From: JADJNW01 sp964526645
GTDB taxonomy: Bacteria; Bacteroidota; Bacteroidia; Chitinophagales; Saprospiraceae
Direction of reading: 5' to 3'
Assembly: GCA_964526645.1 (NCBI GenBank)
Contig: CAZGJN010000013.1
Span: 1-64,000 of the forward strand
Length of the DNA: 64,000 bases
Part shown: one piece after another, positions 34,927 through 44,867 of the stretch
How positions within the stretch are numbered: position 1 is the stretch's first letter
How the letters are laid out: each line of letters opens with the position of its first letter
Position numbers and translations under genes: made by a program
Notes under the pieces: model-generated
The model's database searches: none
What the model was told of the DNA's origin: nothing
What the model saw: only the letters and a program-made list of their open reading frames with translations

Positions 34927-36186
34927 CTATCCCAGGGCTTTCAGCGCCGCTACGAAAGTATCCAATTCCTTTGTAGTGGTATAAACATTCGGCGTAATGC
35001 GGCAACCGTGCACCCCAGCCCCGTCAATGGCGACCGTCCAGATGCGATATTTTTTCATCAGCGTTTCTGCCAATTCGGCGGGTTTCATCCCTTTTACCCC
35101 TACATTAGCGATGGCACAGGAGCGGTGGGGCTCTTTGGGCGTATTCAAAATGATATGCGGCAGATCGCGTACTTGCTTAGTCCAATAATTTTGTAAATAC
35201 CGCAGGCGCGCCTCTTTTCTTTCCGGCCCCAGGCGGAGGTAGTATTCGATGGCGTTATTGATTGCCAAATCGGTATGAACCGGATGCGTACCCGTATGAT
35301 TGAGGCGGAGGATGTCATCCTCTTTTCGGCCCATCTCCCCAAACAATTGCCAGATTGGAGCAATCCGCTCCTTTTTTACAAACAAAAATCCGGCGCCCAG
35401 CGGCGTGCTCAGCCATTTGTGTAGGCTGCAACCGTAATAATCACAATCCAAATCTTTCATCGAAAACTGGATGTGGGCGAAAGCGTGTGCGCCATCTACC
35501 ATTACCTGCACGCCCTTGCGATGCGCCATATCGCAAATTTTACGAATCGGCAGGATATGCCCCGTAATGTTGATCATGTGGCAAACCATGAGCAGGCGTG
35601 TTTTGGAAGTGATCGCATTTTCGTAAAGTGCCACAATTTCCTCATCCGAGGTTGGATGATTTGGCACAGAAACCATTTTTAAAACAATGCCGTGCCGTTT
35701 CTCCACCAATTTGAACATATCCAGCATGGCACCGTAGTCTTGCATAGCCATCACGGCTTCATCGCCTGCTTGCCAGGGGAATCCCCCGATGATGGTATCA
35801 AGCGATTCCGTTGTATTGCGGGTGATGATGAGTTCATCGGCCTCACAGCCCGCCAATTCCGCTAATTTTGCCGCTACTGCTTTTTTGTTATCCCACTGGA
35901 CTGTGCGCATGTAGTACGAGCCCTGATAGTTAATTTCTCGGACGTGATGGATAAAGTTTTCCAGGGTTTCCTGGGGTGTAATGCAATAGTAGCCGTTTTC
36001 CAAATTGATATAATCGGGTTTGATGCGATAACCGCTTCGGATTTGCATCCAAAAGTCTTCATTCTCGGCAGTGGCGGCCGGGTTGAGGTGCTCCACGGTG
36101 CGGACCATGCGGTCCAAATTTTTAAAAAGTAGCGGCGCGCTAAGCCCCAACAATGGCAATTGCTTGATAAATGTCCGTTTATCCAT
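34927..36186 (-). CDS. Class V PLP-dependent aminotransferase (isopenicillin-N-epimerase-like)
   Basis: A 419-residue fold-type I PLP enzyme. The Schiff-base lysine is Lys257 in SLHKWLSTPLG. The cofactor Asp is in MVDGAHAFAH (Asp231), and the phosphate-site region is ITRNTTESLD. The N-terminus KRTFIKQLPLLGLSAPLL resembles a Tat-type export signal with Lys-Arg, so the enzyme may be periplasmic. The family includes cysteine desulfurase-like and epimerase-like enzymes; the reaction here cannot be told from sequence. It is a single gene on the - strand. Confidence 0.88.
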   Translation of the reverse strand: MDKRTFIKQLPLLGLSAPLLFKNLDRMVRTVEHLNPAATAENEDFWMQIRSGYRIKPDYINLENGYYCITPQETLENFIHHVREINYQGSYYMRTVQWDNKKAVAAKLAELAGCEADELIITRNTTESLDTIIGGFPWQAGDEAVMAMQDYGAMLDMFKLVEKRHGIVLKMVSVPNHPTSDEEIVALYENAITSKTRLLMVCHMINITGHILPIRKICDMAHRKGVQVMVDGAHAFAHIQFSMKDLDCDYYGCSLHKWLSTPLGAGFLFVKKERIAPIWQLFGEMGRKEDDILRLNHTGTHPVHTDLAINNAIEYYLRLGPERKEARLRYLQNYWTKQVRDLPHIILNTPKEPHRSCAIANVGVKGMKPAELAETLMKKYRIWTVAIDGAGVHGCRITPNVYTTTKELDTFVAALKALG

Positions 36187-36273
36187 CTTGTTTTGATTTT
36201 AGCTATCAAAATAGAAATATTCTACCAAATTTCGTATTACTTTTCGTATGCAAACTTTTTCAATCGGAAAATC

Positions 36274-37410
36274 CTATTTAAGTACGATTCCGTTGCTCGC
36301 CATCCAGTCGCTCAAATCTTGCTTTTGAATAATATTTGCCATCAGGGAAGGAAATAAAAGAGGCGTACAAGCAAAGGACGGGATGCCTAACTGGGCAAAA
36401 AAACTGGCGTTGCTGCGGTCGTAGGCAGGTGCCCCATCATCGTTGAGAGCAAGCAGACAAATAAATTCGATGCCCGAATGCTTGAGCATAGCCGCTTTTT
36501 CCCGCATTTCTGCCTCGTTTCCACCTTCATACAAATCACTTATCAGTACGAGAATGGTTTCCTGCGGCTGGTTGACAAGTGATTGCGCATAGGACAGCGC
36601 ATTCCCGATATGCGTGCCGCCGCCCAGTTGGGTGGCAAATAGTAGCTCGACAGGATCATCCGATAAACCCGACAAATCCACTACATTCGTATCAAAAACG
36701 ACAATATGGGTGCGAACAGCCGCCAAAGAAGCTAAGATAGAACCAAAGACAGCGGCATACACCACGGATGTAGCCATCGAGCCACTTTGGTCTATGAGTA
36801 GGAGGATGTGCTGGAGTTGGCGTTGTTTTTTACCAAATCCAATTTGCTTTTCAGGAATAATTGTTTTCAAGGCTGGTTGATAGTGTTTCAAATTAGCGCT
36901 GATGGTTCGCTTCCAATCCATTTCGTTAGATTTTGGGCGAACGTTTTTGGCTGCCCTGTTGAGGCTACCGCGAATCGCTTGTTCCAAGGGGTAACGCAGC
37001 TGTTTTTCCAGGTCTTCTACGATGTGGCGTACCAGTCTTCGGGCAGATTCGCGTGTTTTTTCGGGAAGAATTTTATTGAGGCTAAGGATTACACTTGCCA
37101 GATGCACATCCGGCACGATGGTGTCCAGGAGTTCGGGTTCCAGTAGCATTTGCTTTAAATGCAGGCGTTCCAGTGCATCTTTTTGTAGCAATTGCACCAC
37201 CGGGCTTGGGAAGTAGCTTCGGATGTCTTGGAGCCATCGGTTGATGGTAGGCGCAGAATTCATCAGCCCCCGTTGGCGTTGCTCCCCCTCGTACAACATT
37301 TCGAGCGCCTTATCCATACCAGCCTGTTGTTTGGAAAGTGCGACAGCCCCCGATTCATCTGCTTGGCGCCCCAAAATGAGGCGCCACTTGAGTAATTTTT
37401 CCTCCTGCAT
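36274..37410 (-). CDS. VWA-domain protein (CoxE-like)
   Basis: A 378-residue soluble protein. The N-terminal about 190 residues are helical. The rest is a von Willebrand A domain with a complete MIDAS: DQSGS (about residue 207), the Thr in GGGTHIG and the Asp in LISDLYEGG. Such proteins usually work with a MoxR AAA ATPase as a metal-dependent chaperone module; no ATPase gene is nearby. The ATG overlaps the TAA of the GlsB-like gene by one base (TAATG), implying coupled translation. Confidence 0.85.
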   Translation of the reverse strand: MQEEKLLKWRLILGRQADESGAVALSKQQAGMDKALEMLYEGEQRQRGLMNSAPTINRWLQDIRSYFPSPVVQLLQKDALERLHLKQMLLEPELLDTIVPDVHLASVILSLNKILPEKTRESARRLVRHIVEDLEKQLRYPLEQAIRGSLNRAAKNVRPKSNEMDWKRTISANLKHYQPALKTIIPEKQIGFGKKQRQLQHILLLIDQSGSMATSVVYAAVFGSILASLAAVRTHIVVFDTNVVDLSGLSDDPVELLFATQLGGGTHIGNALSYAQSLVNQPQETILVLISDLYEGGNEAEMREKAAMLKHSGIEFICLLALNDDGAPAYDRSNASFFAQLGIPSFACTPLLFPSLMANIIQKQDLSDWMASNGIVLK

Positions 37411-37667
37411 TATTTTCTTCTCACCAAGCTCGCAATAAACAGCAGGACAATAGCGCCGATAAGCCCGTAAACAATGTCATTCACAATAGCATTACCGAGG
37501 TTAATCGGGCTATTGAGTACAGTTTTGAGCAGCCAGTTGCCTAAAAAGCCACCCAGGATACCGACAATAATGTTGCCGATGATACCAAAGCCAGTACCTT
37601 TCATAATTTGACCAGCGAGCCAACCGGCAACTGCACCGATGATCAAAGCGTAAATCAGACCGTTCAT
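37410..37667 (-). CDS. GlsB/YeaQ/YmgE family stress-response membrane protein
   Basis: An 85-residue Gly-rich membrane protein with three helices (about 3 to 20, 28 to 45, 60 to 80). The motif AGWLAGQIMKGTGFGIIGNI marks the family once called transglycosylase-associated proteins. Function unknown; members are often induced by stress. It is translationally coupled to the VWA gene. Confidence 0.9.
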   Translation of the reverse strand: MNGLIYALIIGAVAGWLAGQIMKGTGFGIIGNIIVGILGGFLGNWLLKTVLNSPINLGNAIVNDIVYGLIGAIVLLFIASLVRRK

Positions 37668-37841
37668 AAAGTTGGAATTTTGTTTAACAATATGGGCAAT
37701 TTATGAAAATTTGTTTAATCTTTTGCATTTTTGACGTAAACAAAAAGTTAACAAAACTTGATATGGCATTTTTTGTTGCAAGCGAATTAAATTCTAAGAT
37801 TAACCCGAACTGTATTACCTTAGCAACCATAACTTACAGCA

Positions 37842-38969
37842 GTGAAAGAGCAAAAACTGGATCATTCCTTTACACAAGAGCAGGAGGATGTACTTCGTTC
37901 CATCCGTATATCGCGTATTTTTTTACCGATTGTGATTGGCATTGGGGCTGTTATTTATCTGGTATGGAAACAGTTTGACACAAAGGATTTCGCTAATATA
38001 AATTGGACGCAGCATACTTTGCTGTGGATGGGAATAGCTGTTTTTTTGTTTTTGCTGTGGCATTTTATTTATTCTGCGCGGCTGCGGGTATTGTCTGGAG
38101 GAGCATTTAGCTGGTGGAAATGTATTGAGCTGATTGTCATCTGGGAGTTTGCATCCGCTGTATCCCCTTCTGCGGTGGGGGGGTCTACGGTTGCTTTTTT
38201 TATCCTTGCCCAAGAAAAGCTGCCGATAGCCAAAACGACCATGATAGTGCTTTATACCATTGCACTGGATGGCTTATTTTTTATTATTACAATCCCTTTT
38301 CTTTATCTGATTTTCGGCAATCGAATCATAGAACCTGATGTTGCCCATATCAGTGAGGTAGGCGCTTGGGGCATTTATTTTATTATTGCGTATCTGGTGA
38401 TGAGCACTTATAGTTTATTTTTTATGTATGGCATTTTTATCAATCCCGGTCAGCTCCGCCGAATTTTGGTCTTTTTCACCAGCTTAAAATGGCTACAACG
38501 CTACCGCCCAAAGGCAGAAAAACTGGGTGAAGATATGATCATTGCCTCCCAGGAATTGCGGCAGCAAGGCTTTCGACTCCATTTTTGGGCAGCCTTTTCT
38601 ACTTTTTGTGTATGGGTGGTTCGCTTTTTGATTTTGAATTGTAGCATTATTGCTTTTATGGATGACATTCCAGCTACTTTTTCCTTGCAATTTGAACTTT
38701 ATGCTCGCCTCGAAACCATGTTCCTGATTTTTTTATTCAGCCCTACTCCTGGCGGCGCGGGTGTAGTGGAGTTGGTATTAGGCGGTTTTTTAAAAGACTT
38801 TGCGACCAATCCGACCATTGCTACGGTGATCACTACATTTTGGCGGCTGCTCACTTATTACAGCTATCTGCTTTTGGGGGCAATTGTAATACCCAACTGG
38901 ATCAGAAACCTGCTCAATGAACGCCGCAAACACAAACAACATACAGAACAGGAAGTGCAAGTTTCTTAA
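37842..38969 (+). CDS. YbhN/UPF0104-type membrane protein (lysylphosphatidylglycerol synthase TM family)
   Basis: A 375-residue protein with about seven to eight transmembrane helices, starting at GTG. The conserved segments SAVSPSAVGGSTVAFFIL and SPTPGGAGVVELVLGGF define the flippase-like UPF0104/LPG synthase TM family. There is no C-terminal synthetase domain, so it is the membrane part alone. The substrate is unknown. Its 3' end overlaps the convergent recJ gene by four bases. Confidence 0.85.
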   Translation: MKEQKLDHSFTQEQEDVLRSIRISRIFLPIVIGIGAVIYLVWKQFDTKDFANINWTQHTLLWMGIAVFLFLLWHFIYSARLRVLSGGAFSWWKCIELIVIWEFASAVSPSAVGGSTVAFFILAQEKLPIAKTTMIVLYTIALDGLFFIITIPFLYLIFGNRIIEPDVAHISEVGAWGIYFIIAYLVMSTYSLFFMYGIFINPGQLRRILVFFTSLKWLQRYRPKAEKLGEDMIIASQELRQQGFRLHFWAAFSTFCVWVVRFLILNCSIIAFMDDIPATFSLQFELYARLETMFLIFLFSPTPGGAGVVELVLGGFLKDFATNPTIATVITTFWRLLTYYSYLLLGAIVIPNWIRNLLNERRKHKQHTEQEVQVS

Positions 38970-40693
38970 AACTTTAGGTCTTTTACCTGCAATTGCAGAT
39001 AAGTATTATCATTCCAGTTGTTTTCATTTAGCGAAAAGCACAGATCAAAGGGCTGTTTTGTAGCTATTTTGGCATGCCAAGCGCCACTATCAAATGCAAT
39101 GCCATAAAAAGGAGCAGAATCATCTTGTTTTATTGCAAGCCGTAAATGATTGCCACTTAATACTTTTGAATAGCCAATATCCTTCACTTGCCGGGCTACA
39201 AAAACGGGGCTCATATTCCCCGGACCAAAGGGTGCAAATTGTTTTAAAATATTCCAAAAAGCAGGGGTAAGGTCTTTTAAGCTCATTTCCGAAGCAAGCT
39301 CAATGACAGGAACTAACATTTCATCCGAGATCATCAAATCTGCTACAGCTTCAAATCTTTCCTGAAAAAACAGCACATCTCCGGGTCGCAGCGTAAGTCC
39401 CGCCGCGTGGGTATGACCGCCAAAGCTGATCAGTAAATCTTCGCACTTTTTGATGGCTTGGTGCATATCAAAGCCCGGAATAGAACGCGCCGAACCAACA
39501 ACCATTTGCTCCGACTTGGTGAGGATAATGGCAGGGCGATGAAATTGTTCTACCATTCGGGCTGCTGCGATGCCTATTACACCTTTATGCCAGTGGGGTT
39601 GGTACAATACGATGCTACGCGTAGTTGCCCAATCAGGATTTTGCTGAAAAAGCGCTTTTGCTTCCGTAGCAATCCGCTGGTCAAATTCCTTTCGAAGCGT
39701 GTTGCGATGTACCAATACCCTGCCATAGTCAAATGCCACCTCTTTACTTTTTGACAATAATAACCGCACCGCCTGGTCTGCATCTGCCAATCGCCCTGCG
39801 GCATTGATGATAGGGCCCAAGCCAAATACAATGTCGCTAATACACAGGGGACGTTGGCGCTTGCTCAGCTCTATGAGTGCTTTCAAACCTGGACGCTCTG
39901 TGGCGTTGAGTTTTTGCAAGCCATAGGAAGCCAGGATTCTATTTTCATCTACGATAGGTACAATATCAGCAGCAATACTGATAACGAGGAAATCGAGCAG
40001 GTCTTCCAACTGCCGCCAATCCAGATCATGTGTTTCTACATAAGCCTGTGCAAGTTTAAAAGCAACCCCGCAGCCGCTCAACTCCTTGAAAGGGTAAGCA
40101 CAATCGAGTTGTTTTGGATCTAAAATGGCAGTTGCTTCAGGTCGTTTTTCATCAGGCAGGTGATGATCACAGACAATAACGTCTATGCCGTAATTCCTGG
40201 CACGCCGAATGGGTTGTATTGCGTTGATCCCGCAATCCAGGGTGATGATAAGTGAAATACCCGCCTGATGGGCATATTCCACCCCCTCCATGGATACCCC
40301 GTAACCTTCCTTGTAGCGGTCGGGAATGTAGTAATCCAGCATAGCCGCATGCCGCTCCAAAAAGCTGTACATCATGGCAATAGCAGTAGTGCCATCCACA
40401 TCATAGTCTCCGTAGAGTAGTATTTTTTCTTTATTTTGAATGGCTTTGGTCAAACGATCCACGGCGATTGCCATGTCCTTCATCAGTAAAGGATCATGCA
40501 AATGGCTCAAATCCGGGCGGAAAAATCGCCGGGCTTGTTCAAAAGAAGAGATACCTCGTTGCACCAACAATTTACAAAACAAAGGATGGATGCCAAGGTG
40601 CTGCTGCAACACCGCTGCTGCCGCTTCATCCACTGGTAGCGTTTTCCATCTTTTTTCCATTATAGGTGTTTTAGTTGCTGTTATCGTTTTCAA
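38966..40693 (-). CDS. recJ: Single-stranded-DNA-specific exonuclease RecJ
   Basis: A 575-residue cytoplasmic 5'-3' ssDNA exonuclease of the DHH family. Motifs in order are LYGDYDVDGTTA (about 92), ITLDCGI, DVIVCDHHLP (the DHH metal motif), the DHHA1 motif SFGGHTHAAGLTL, and a C-terminal OB-like region. It acts in recombination and mismatch repair. The length matches the family. It is divergent from the TonB receptor gene, whose start lies 150 bases away. Confidence 0.96.
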   Translation of the reverse strand: MKTITATKTPIMEKRWKTLPVDEAAAAVLQQHLGIHPLFCKLLVQRGISSFEQARRFFRPDLSHLHDPLLMKDMAIAVDRLTKAIQNKEKILLYGDYDVDGTTAIAMMYSFLERHAAMLDYYIPDRYKEGYGVSMEGVEYAHQAGISLIITLDCGINAIQPIRRARNYGIDVIVCDHHLPDEKRPEATAILDPKQLDCAYPFKELSGCGVAFKLAQAYVETHDLDWRQLEDLLDFLVISIAADIVPIVDENRILASYGLQKLNATERPGLKALIELSKRQRPLCISDIVFGLGPIINAAGRLADADQAVRLLLSKSKEVAFDYGRVLVHRNTLRKEFDQRIATEAKALFQQNPDWATTRSIVLYQPHWHKGVIGIAAARMVEQFHRPAIILTKSEQMVVGSARSIPGFDMHQAIKKCEDLLISFGGHTHAAGLTLRPGDVLFFQERFEAVADLMISDEMLVPVIELASEMSLKDLTPAFWNILKQFAPFGPGNMSPVFVARQVKDIGYSKVLSGNHLRLAIKQDDSAPFYGIAFDSGAWHAKIATKQPFDLCFSLNENNWNDNTYLQLQVKDLKF

Positions 40694-40843
40694 AGCTATT
40701 GTATTCTGATGATAAATAATAAGAAATTGACACTGGATGACAGTTGCGCCTTAAAAGTGAGCTTTTTGCAGAATTTTTTCAACAATTCTTTTGACGTAGC
40801 GTATGTTTGTAAGTACACATTTTTTTGCAAAAAAAAAATTCTG

Positions 40844-43186
40844 ATGCCTTGCCGACTGATTTTTCTGCTGCTGTTTTGCTTTGCTTCGACGCTGCGGGGG
40901 CAGCCACAGTTCACCATTAGCGGCAGGGTTATTGATGGGAATAGCGGAGAAACGCTCATCGGCGCTACGATTGCTGTTTTACAAACGGGCACAGGCACCT
41001 TGACCAATGAGTACGGCTTCTACTCTCTTTCTGTTCCTGCTAATGACTCCTTTGATATTGAATTCAGCTATGTGGGATTCCAATCGAAGCGACTCAAGGT
41101 TTTTCTGATCAATGATTTGGAAATAAATATTGAATTGGGCGGCGGCGTTGAACTGGAAGAGGTGCTTGTAAAAGCGAATGCCTTTCGGGAGCAACTCCAA
41201 TCAACCGAAATGAGCGTAGAGCAAATTTCAACGAAAGAAGCCAGGGCGATTCCGCTCGTTTTTGGCGAAAGCGATATTCTCAAGGTGATTCAATTAAAGC
41301 CGGGGATTCCTTCGGGTTCGGAGGGTACAACGGGCTTGTTTGTGCGCGGTGGCGGCAACGACCAAAACCTCATCATCCTCGATGAAGCGATCGTTTATAA
41401 CCCCAATCACCTTTTTGGTTTTTTCAGCACTTTTAATACAGATGCCGTCAAAGATTTGAAGCTGTACAAAGGCGGATTTCCAGCACAGTACGGCGGACGC
41501 TTGTCTTCTGTGATTGATGTAAAACTGAAAGAAGGCAATAGCAAGGCATTTGCCGGATCAGGCGGATTGGGGCTGATTGCTTCGCGGCTCACACTCGAAG
41601 GCCCCATCAAAAAAAATGAGTCCAGCTTTATCGTTTCTGGTCGGCGCACGTATGTAGATATTTTTACCAGAGCCATCAACCGCGCCAATGAAGGCAAAGA
41701 GAATTTTAATCCGATACCCGACTACTATTTCTACGATTTGAATACCAAAATCAATTTCCGTTTGGGCAACAAAGACCGGCTTTTTGTAAGTGGCTATTTT
41801 GGGCGCGATGTGTTTGGGTTTGAAGGCGATTTTTTCGATTTTGATTTTGATTGGGGCAATGCCACCGGCACACTGCGCTGGAATCATACTTTCAATCCGA
41901 AGTTATTTGCTAATACAACCTTCACTTACTCTGATTATCAATACAATATAAAAAATGCGGTCACCGGCTTTTCGTTCAATCTCGGTTCCAACATCCGGGA
42001 TGCCAATTTAAAAGCAGATTTTTATTTTGTACCCAACAATCGGCATACCTTTCGTTTTGGTGGCAATGCTACTTACCACCGCTTCACGGTAGGCAGGTTA
42101 AAAGCTGGCAGCGATGACGGCGTGGTTTCTTTCTCTGCAGGGCAAGACTATGATGGGATAGAGCTGGGGGCTTACGTTTCGGATGAATTTGTGGCTACGC
42201 CCAAGTTAAAGTTCAACGCTGGGCTTCGATTCAGCGGTTTTAGCAATGATGAGCAATTTTATACAGGCGTAGAGCCACGGCTGGCAAGCAATTATGAAAT
42301 AAATGACAATTTGTCCGTCAAGGGCAGCTATGCGCGCATGTACCAGTACTTGCACTTGGTTGCCAATGCAGGAGTGGCCTTGCCTACGGATATTTGGTAC
42401 CCTTCCACCAAACGCATACAGCCACAGCGGTCAGATCAAGTAGCCCTGGGATTGTCCTTCATTTGGAAGAAAAACTACCTGGTCAATATTGAAACCTACT
42501 ATAAAAACTTAGCCAATCAGGTAGAATTTGTAGATGGTGCAGAGGTGTTCGCCAATGATGAACTGGAAGAAGAATTCGCTATCGGTCGGGGTGATACCTA
42601 TGGGTTGGAATGGAGCATTGAAAAAAAAGAAGGCAAGCTTACGGGTTGGATCGGCTACACCCTGGCGCTCACCCAGCGCGGCGAGTTCAAAACTATTGTG
42701 CCCGAAGCCAGCTTTGCCCAAGAAGGCTATTTTTCTCCGATCTATGATCGAAGGCACGACCTTTCGGTGGTGGCGCTGTATGACATCAGTCGCCGCCTGA
42801 GTTTCACAGCTACCTTCGTGTATGGTTCTGGCGATCTGCGATGGCTTCCTACGGGCAGGTTTTCTTTCCAGGATGTGTACGGTGCTGGTTTTGAAGCGAT
42901 CGTACCCATTTATGGCGATAGAAATAACTATCGCTTGCCGCCATACCACCGACTTGATTTGGGTTTGGTTATCAATCTTTTTCCAAAATGGGGCAAAAGT
43001 GACCTGACGATTAATGTAATCAATGCCTACGACCGCCGAAATACCTTTTTTATTTACTTCGAACCCGTGTATAAAGAAGTGCAAGATGGGCAGGGCGGCA
43101 TGGTGGAGCTACCGGAGCGAATTGCAGCTAAACAAGTATCGCTATTTCCCATTCTACCTTCCGTCACCTGGAATTTTCAATTCTGA
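40844..43186 (+). CDS. TonB-dependent receptor
   Basis: About 780 residues from the ATG at 40844, which gives a proper signal peptide (MPCRLIFLLLFCFASTLRGQ). An upstream in-frame start at 40709 would add a non-signal-like extension. A carboxypeptidase-like domain (about 25 to 110, FTISGRVIDGNSGETLIGA) precedes the plug (about 120 to 230, GLFVRGGGNDQNLIILDEA) and a beta-barrel ending in VTWNFQF. It is shorter than SusC proteins and paired with a DUF4249 lipoprotein rather than SusD, so it is more likely a metal, cofactor or small-ligand receptor. The DUF4249 gene follows by 17 bases. Confidence 0.92.
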   Translation: MPCRLIFLLLFCFASTLRGQPQFTISGRVIDGNSGETLIGATIAVLQTGTGTLTNEYGFYSLSVPANDSFDIEFSYVGFQSKRLKVFLINDLEINIELGGGVELEEVLVKANAFREQLQSTEMSVEQISTKEARAIPLVFGESDILKVIQLKPGIPSGSEGTTGLFVRGGGNDQNLIILDEAIVYNPNHLFGFFSTFNTDAVKDLKLYKGGFPAQYGGRLSSVIDVKLKEGNSKAFAGSGGLGLIASRLTLEGPIKKNESSFIVSGRRTYVDIFTRAINRANEGKENFNPIPDYYFYDLNTKINFRLGNKDRLFVSGYFGRDVFGFEGDFFDFDFDWGNATGTLRWNHTFNPKLFANTTFTYSDYQYNIKNAVTGFSFNLGSNIRDANLKADFYFVPNNRHTFRFGGNATYHRFTVGRLKAGSDDGVVSFSAGQDYDGIELGAYVSDEFVATPKLKFNAGLRFSGFSNDEQFYTGVEPRLASNYEINDNLSVKGSYARMYQYLHLVANAGVALPTDIWYPSTKRIQPQRSDQVALGLSFIWKKNYLVNIETYYKNLANQVEFVDGAEVFANDELEEEFAIGRGDTYGLEWSIEKKEGKLTGWIGYTLALTQRGEFKTIVPEASFAQEGYFSPIYDRRHDLSVVALYDISRRLSFTATFVYGSGDLRWLPTGRFSFQDVYGAGFEAIVPIYGDRNNYRLPPYHRLDLGLVINLFPKWGKSDLTINVINAYDRRNTFFIYFEPVYKEVQDGQGGMVELPERIAAKQVSLFPILPSVTWNFQF

Positions 43187-43203
43187 CAAAAAAGAGACAT
43201 CCT

Positions 43204-44049
43204 ATGAATCAGTTAAAAAATATCATCCCTGCGCTTTTCCTTTTGTTCGCCATTTCATGCGATCTGGAGCAAGAAATTGATATTCAGCTACCAGATTACG
43301 ACAATGGTTTGGTGTTGGAATGCTATCTCGAACCAGGGCAGCCCTTTGCCCTCCTGCTCTCCAAAAGTGCGGCTTACTTCGATCCTTTCCCCACGCTTGA
43401 TGCGGCGTTTTTGGATCATATTTTGGAAGACAGCGCACAGGTGTCCATTAGCTATCGTGGGAACGTTTTTCCATTATCCAATCGGACTATTTTTAATCCG
43501 CTGACTAGAAAGATTTATAATTATATCAATTTTGAATTAGTCCCTGCAGATTTTGAGCACGATTTTGAGTTAAAAATTGTAACAAAAGACGGCAAAACCA
43601 TCGAAGCAGTGACGCGCATACTGCCCAAAATTCCAATTGATAGCGTGGTGGTGCAATTTGATGAAAAAAATGATTCCCTTGCCAGAGTGTTGACTTACCT
43701 CACGGATGATCCCAACCAAAAAAATTATTTCAGAAGGATGCTGCACAAAGGTGATTTGGATACTTTGCCAGAGCAGGATTTTATCAGTGATGACCGGATC
43801 GTGGAAGATTTGCTGGTTTTCGGTACGGGGTATGATTACAAATTGGGGGATACTATCATCAACACCATATACCACATTGATGACCATTATTTCAACTTTC
43901 TGGAAAGTTACCTTCGTGCCTCCGTCGCCAACGGCAATCCTTTCACCCAACCCAGCCCAATCATTTCTAATCTGAATGGTACTGCCAATGCCATTGGAAT
44001 TTTTACGGGATTGAGCTTCGACCGAAAAGTGACTATCCTCAAAAGATAA
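43204..44049 (+). CDS. DUF4249-family lipoprotein
   Basis: A 281-residue lipoprotein with lipobox FAISC (about residue 19). The beginning (V-L-E-C-Y-L-E-P-G-Q-P-F) and the central DSVVVQFDEKNDS region fit DUF4249, a family whose genes sit next to TonB-receptor genes of the kind upstream. It is presumably the surface or periplasmic partner of that receptor. The function has not been defined. A strong bidirectional terminator follows four bases after the stop. Confidence 0.85.
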   Translation: MNQLKNIIPALFLLFAISCDLEQEIDIQLPDYDNGLVLECYLEPGQPFALLLSKSAAYFDPFPTLDAAFLDHILEDSAQVSISYRGNVFPLSNRTIFNPLTRKIYNYINFELVPADFEHDFELKIVTKDGKTIEAVTRILPKIPIDSVVVQFDEKNDSLARVLTYLTDDPNQKNYFRRMLHKGDLDTLPEQDFISDDRIVEDLLVFGTGYDYKLGDTIINTIYHIDDHYFNFLESYLRASVANGNPFTQPSPIISNLNGTANAIGIFTGLSFDRKVTILKR

Positions 44050-44053
44050 AAAA

Positions 44054-44077
44054 CCGTTCAATTGTAGGATTGAACGG
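44054..44077. terminator. Bidirectional intrinsic terminator
   Basis: A perfect 9-base stem CCGTTCAAT/ATTGAACGG with loop TGTAGG is flanked by A-run and T-run. It serves the convergent DUF4249 (+) and OmpA (-) genes. Confidence 0.85.
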
Positions 44078-44105
44078 TTTTTCTATTTTTTATGAGAAGC
44101 AGGTA

Positions 44106-44867
44106 TTAATTACCTTTTTTCAAGCTGCCCAGGTTTGGATCTGGAGCAACCTCTGTTCTTCTGTTCTTTGCACGTCCAGCGGAAGTACCATTATCAGCAG
44201 TAGGAGCAGCTTCCCCCCTGCCTACGGCAGCCACTTGATTAGGATTGACACCCTTCTTCAACAACTCGCGTACGACACTCATGGCGCGCGCAACGCTCAA
44301 ATCCCAGTTGTCCATACCAGCCCCAGCAGCGAACTGCTTATTGTCAGTATGACCTTCCACGAGGATTTTCACGCCTGGGTTGTTCTTCAGCGTAGTAGCC
44401 AATTCAGCGATTGCCTTTTTCTGGTCTCTTGTCAACTTAGAAGAGCCAGATTTGTAGTTGACAGGATTATTGGTTACTACGTACAATCTGCCGTCTCTGT
44501 CTTCCAGTTTCAACCCACTGTTTTCGTAAGAAGCAAAGATGCCATCAATCTGAGCCTTGATGTTTTTCAATTCCTCTTCTGTCATTTTCAACTTAGATTC
44601 CATAGAAGCCATTTGGTTCTTAGAAGCATCCAGTTGAGATTTGATAGAAGAAATTTCACCGTTCAGGCGGTTTTTCTCAGATTCCAGGGTAGCCTGGAGG
44701 TTCTTGTTGTCTTCCTGAAGCGTTTTCAATTGTGATTGAGTTTCAGCTAATGCTTTATCTGTAGCTTCTTTGGCAGCTTGCAGTTCATCAAATTTTTTCT
44801 TAGATACGCAAGACTGGAAAGAACCGATAACAAGGCTGAAAATCAGTAAGCTGATTATTTGACGCAT
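44106..44867 (-). CDS. OmpA-family peptidoglycan-binding lipoprotein
   Basis: A 253-residue lipoprotein with lipobox FQSC (about residue 20). A long coiled coil (about 25 to 110, rich in Ala/Lys/Glu/Gln) is followed by an OmpA C-terminal domain (about 135 to 245). That domain has ILVEGHTDN and a terminal R-A-x-N-R-R-T-E-V motif, the residues that grip diaminopimelate. It probably links outer membrane and cell wall. It is a single gene on the - strand. Confidence 0.9.
   Translation of the reverse strand: MRQIISLLIFSLVIGSFQSCVSKKKFDELQAAKEATDKALAETQSQLKTLQEDNKNLQATLESEKNRLNGEISSIKSQLDASKNQMASMESKLKMTEEELKNIKAQIDGIFASYENSGLKLEDRDGRLYVVTNNPVNYKSGSSKLTRDQKKAIAELATTLKNNPGVKILVEGHTDNKQFAAGAGMDNWDLSVARAMSVVRELLKKGVNPNQVAAVGRGEAAPTADNGTSAGRAKNRRTEVAPDPNLGSLKKGN

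Noticed and set aside
40802..40809. TATGTTTG as promoter of the TonB receptor
   Set aside because: The -7 box fits but no TTG lies about 20 bases upstream; not listed.
40709..40843. N-terminal extension of the TonB receptor
   Set aside because: The added 45 residues would bury the signal peptide; the ATG at 40844 gives a normal export signal.
42509..43084. - strand open frame of 191 codons
   Set aside because: It lies opposite the TonB receptor barrel and shows no domain.
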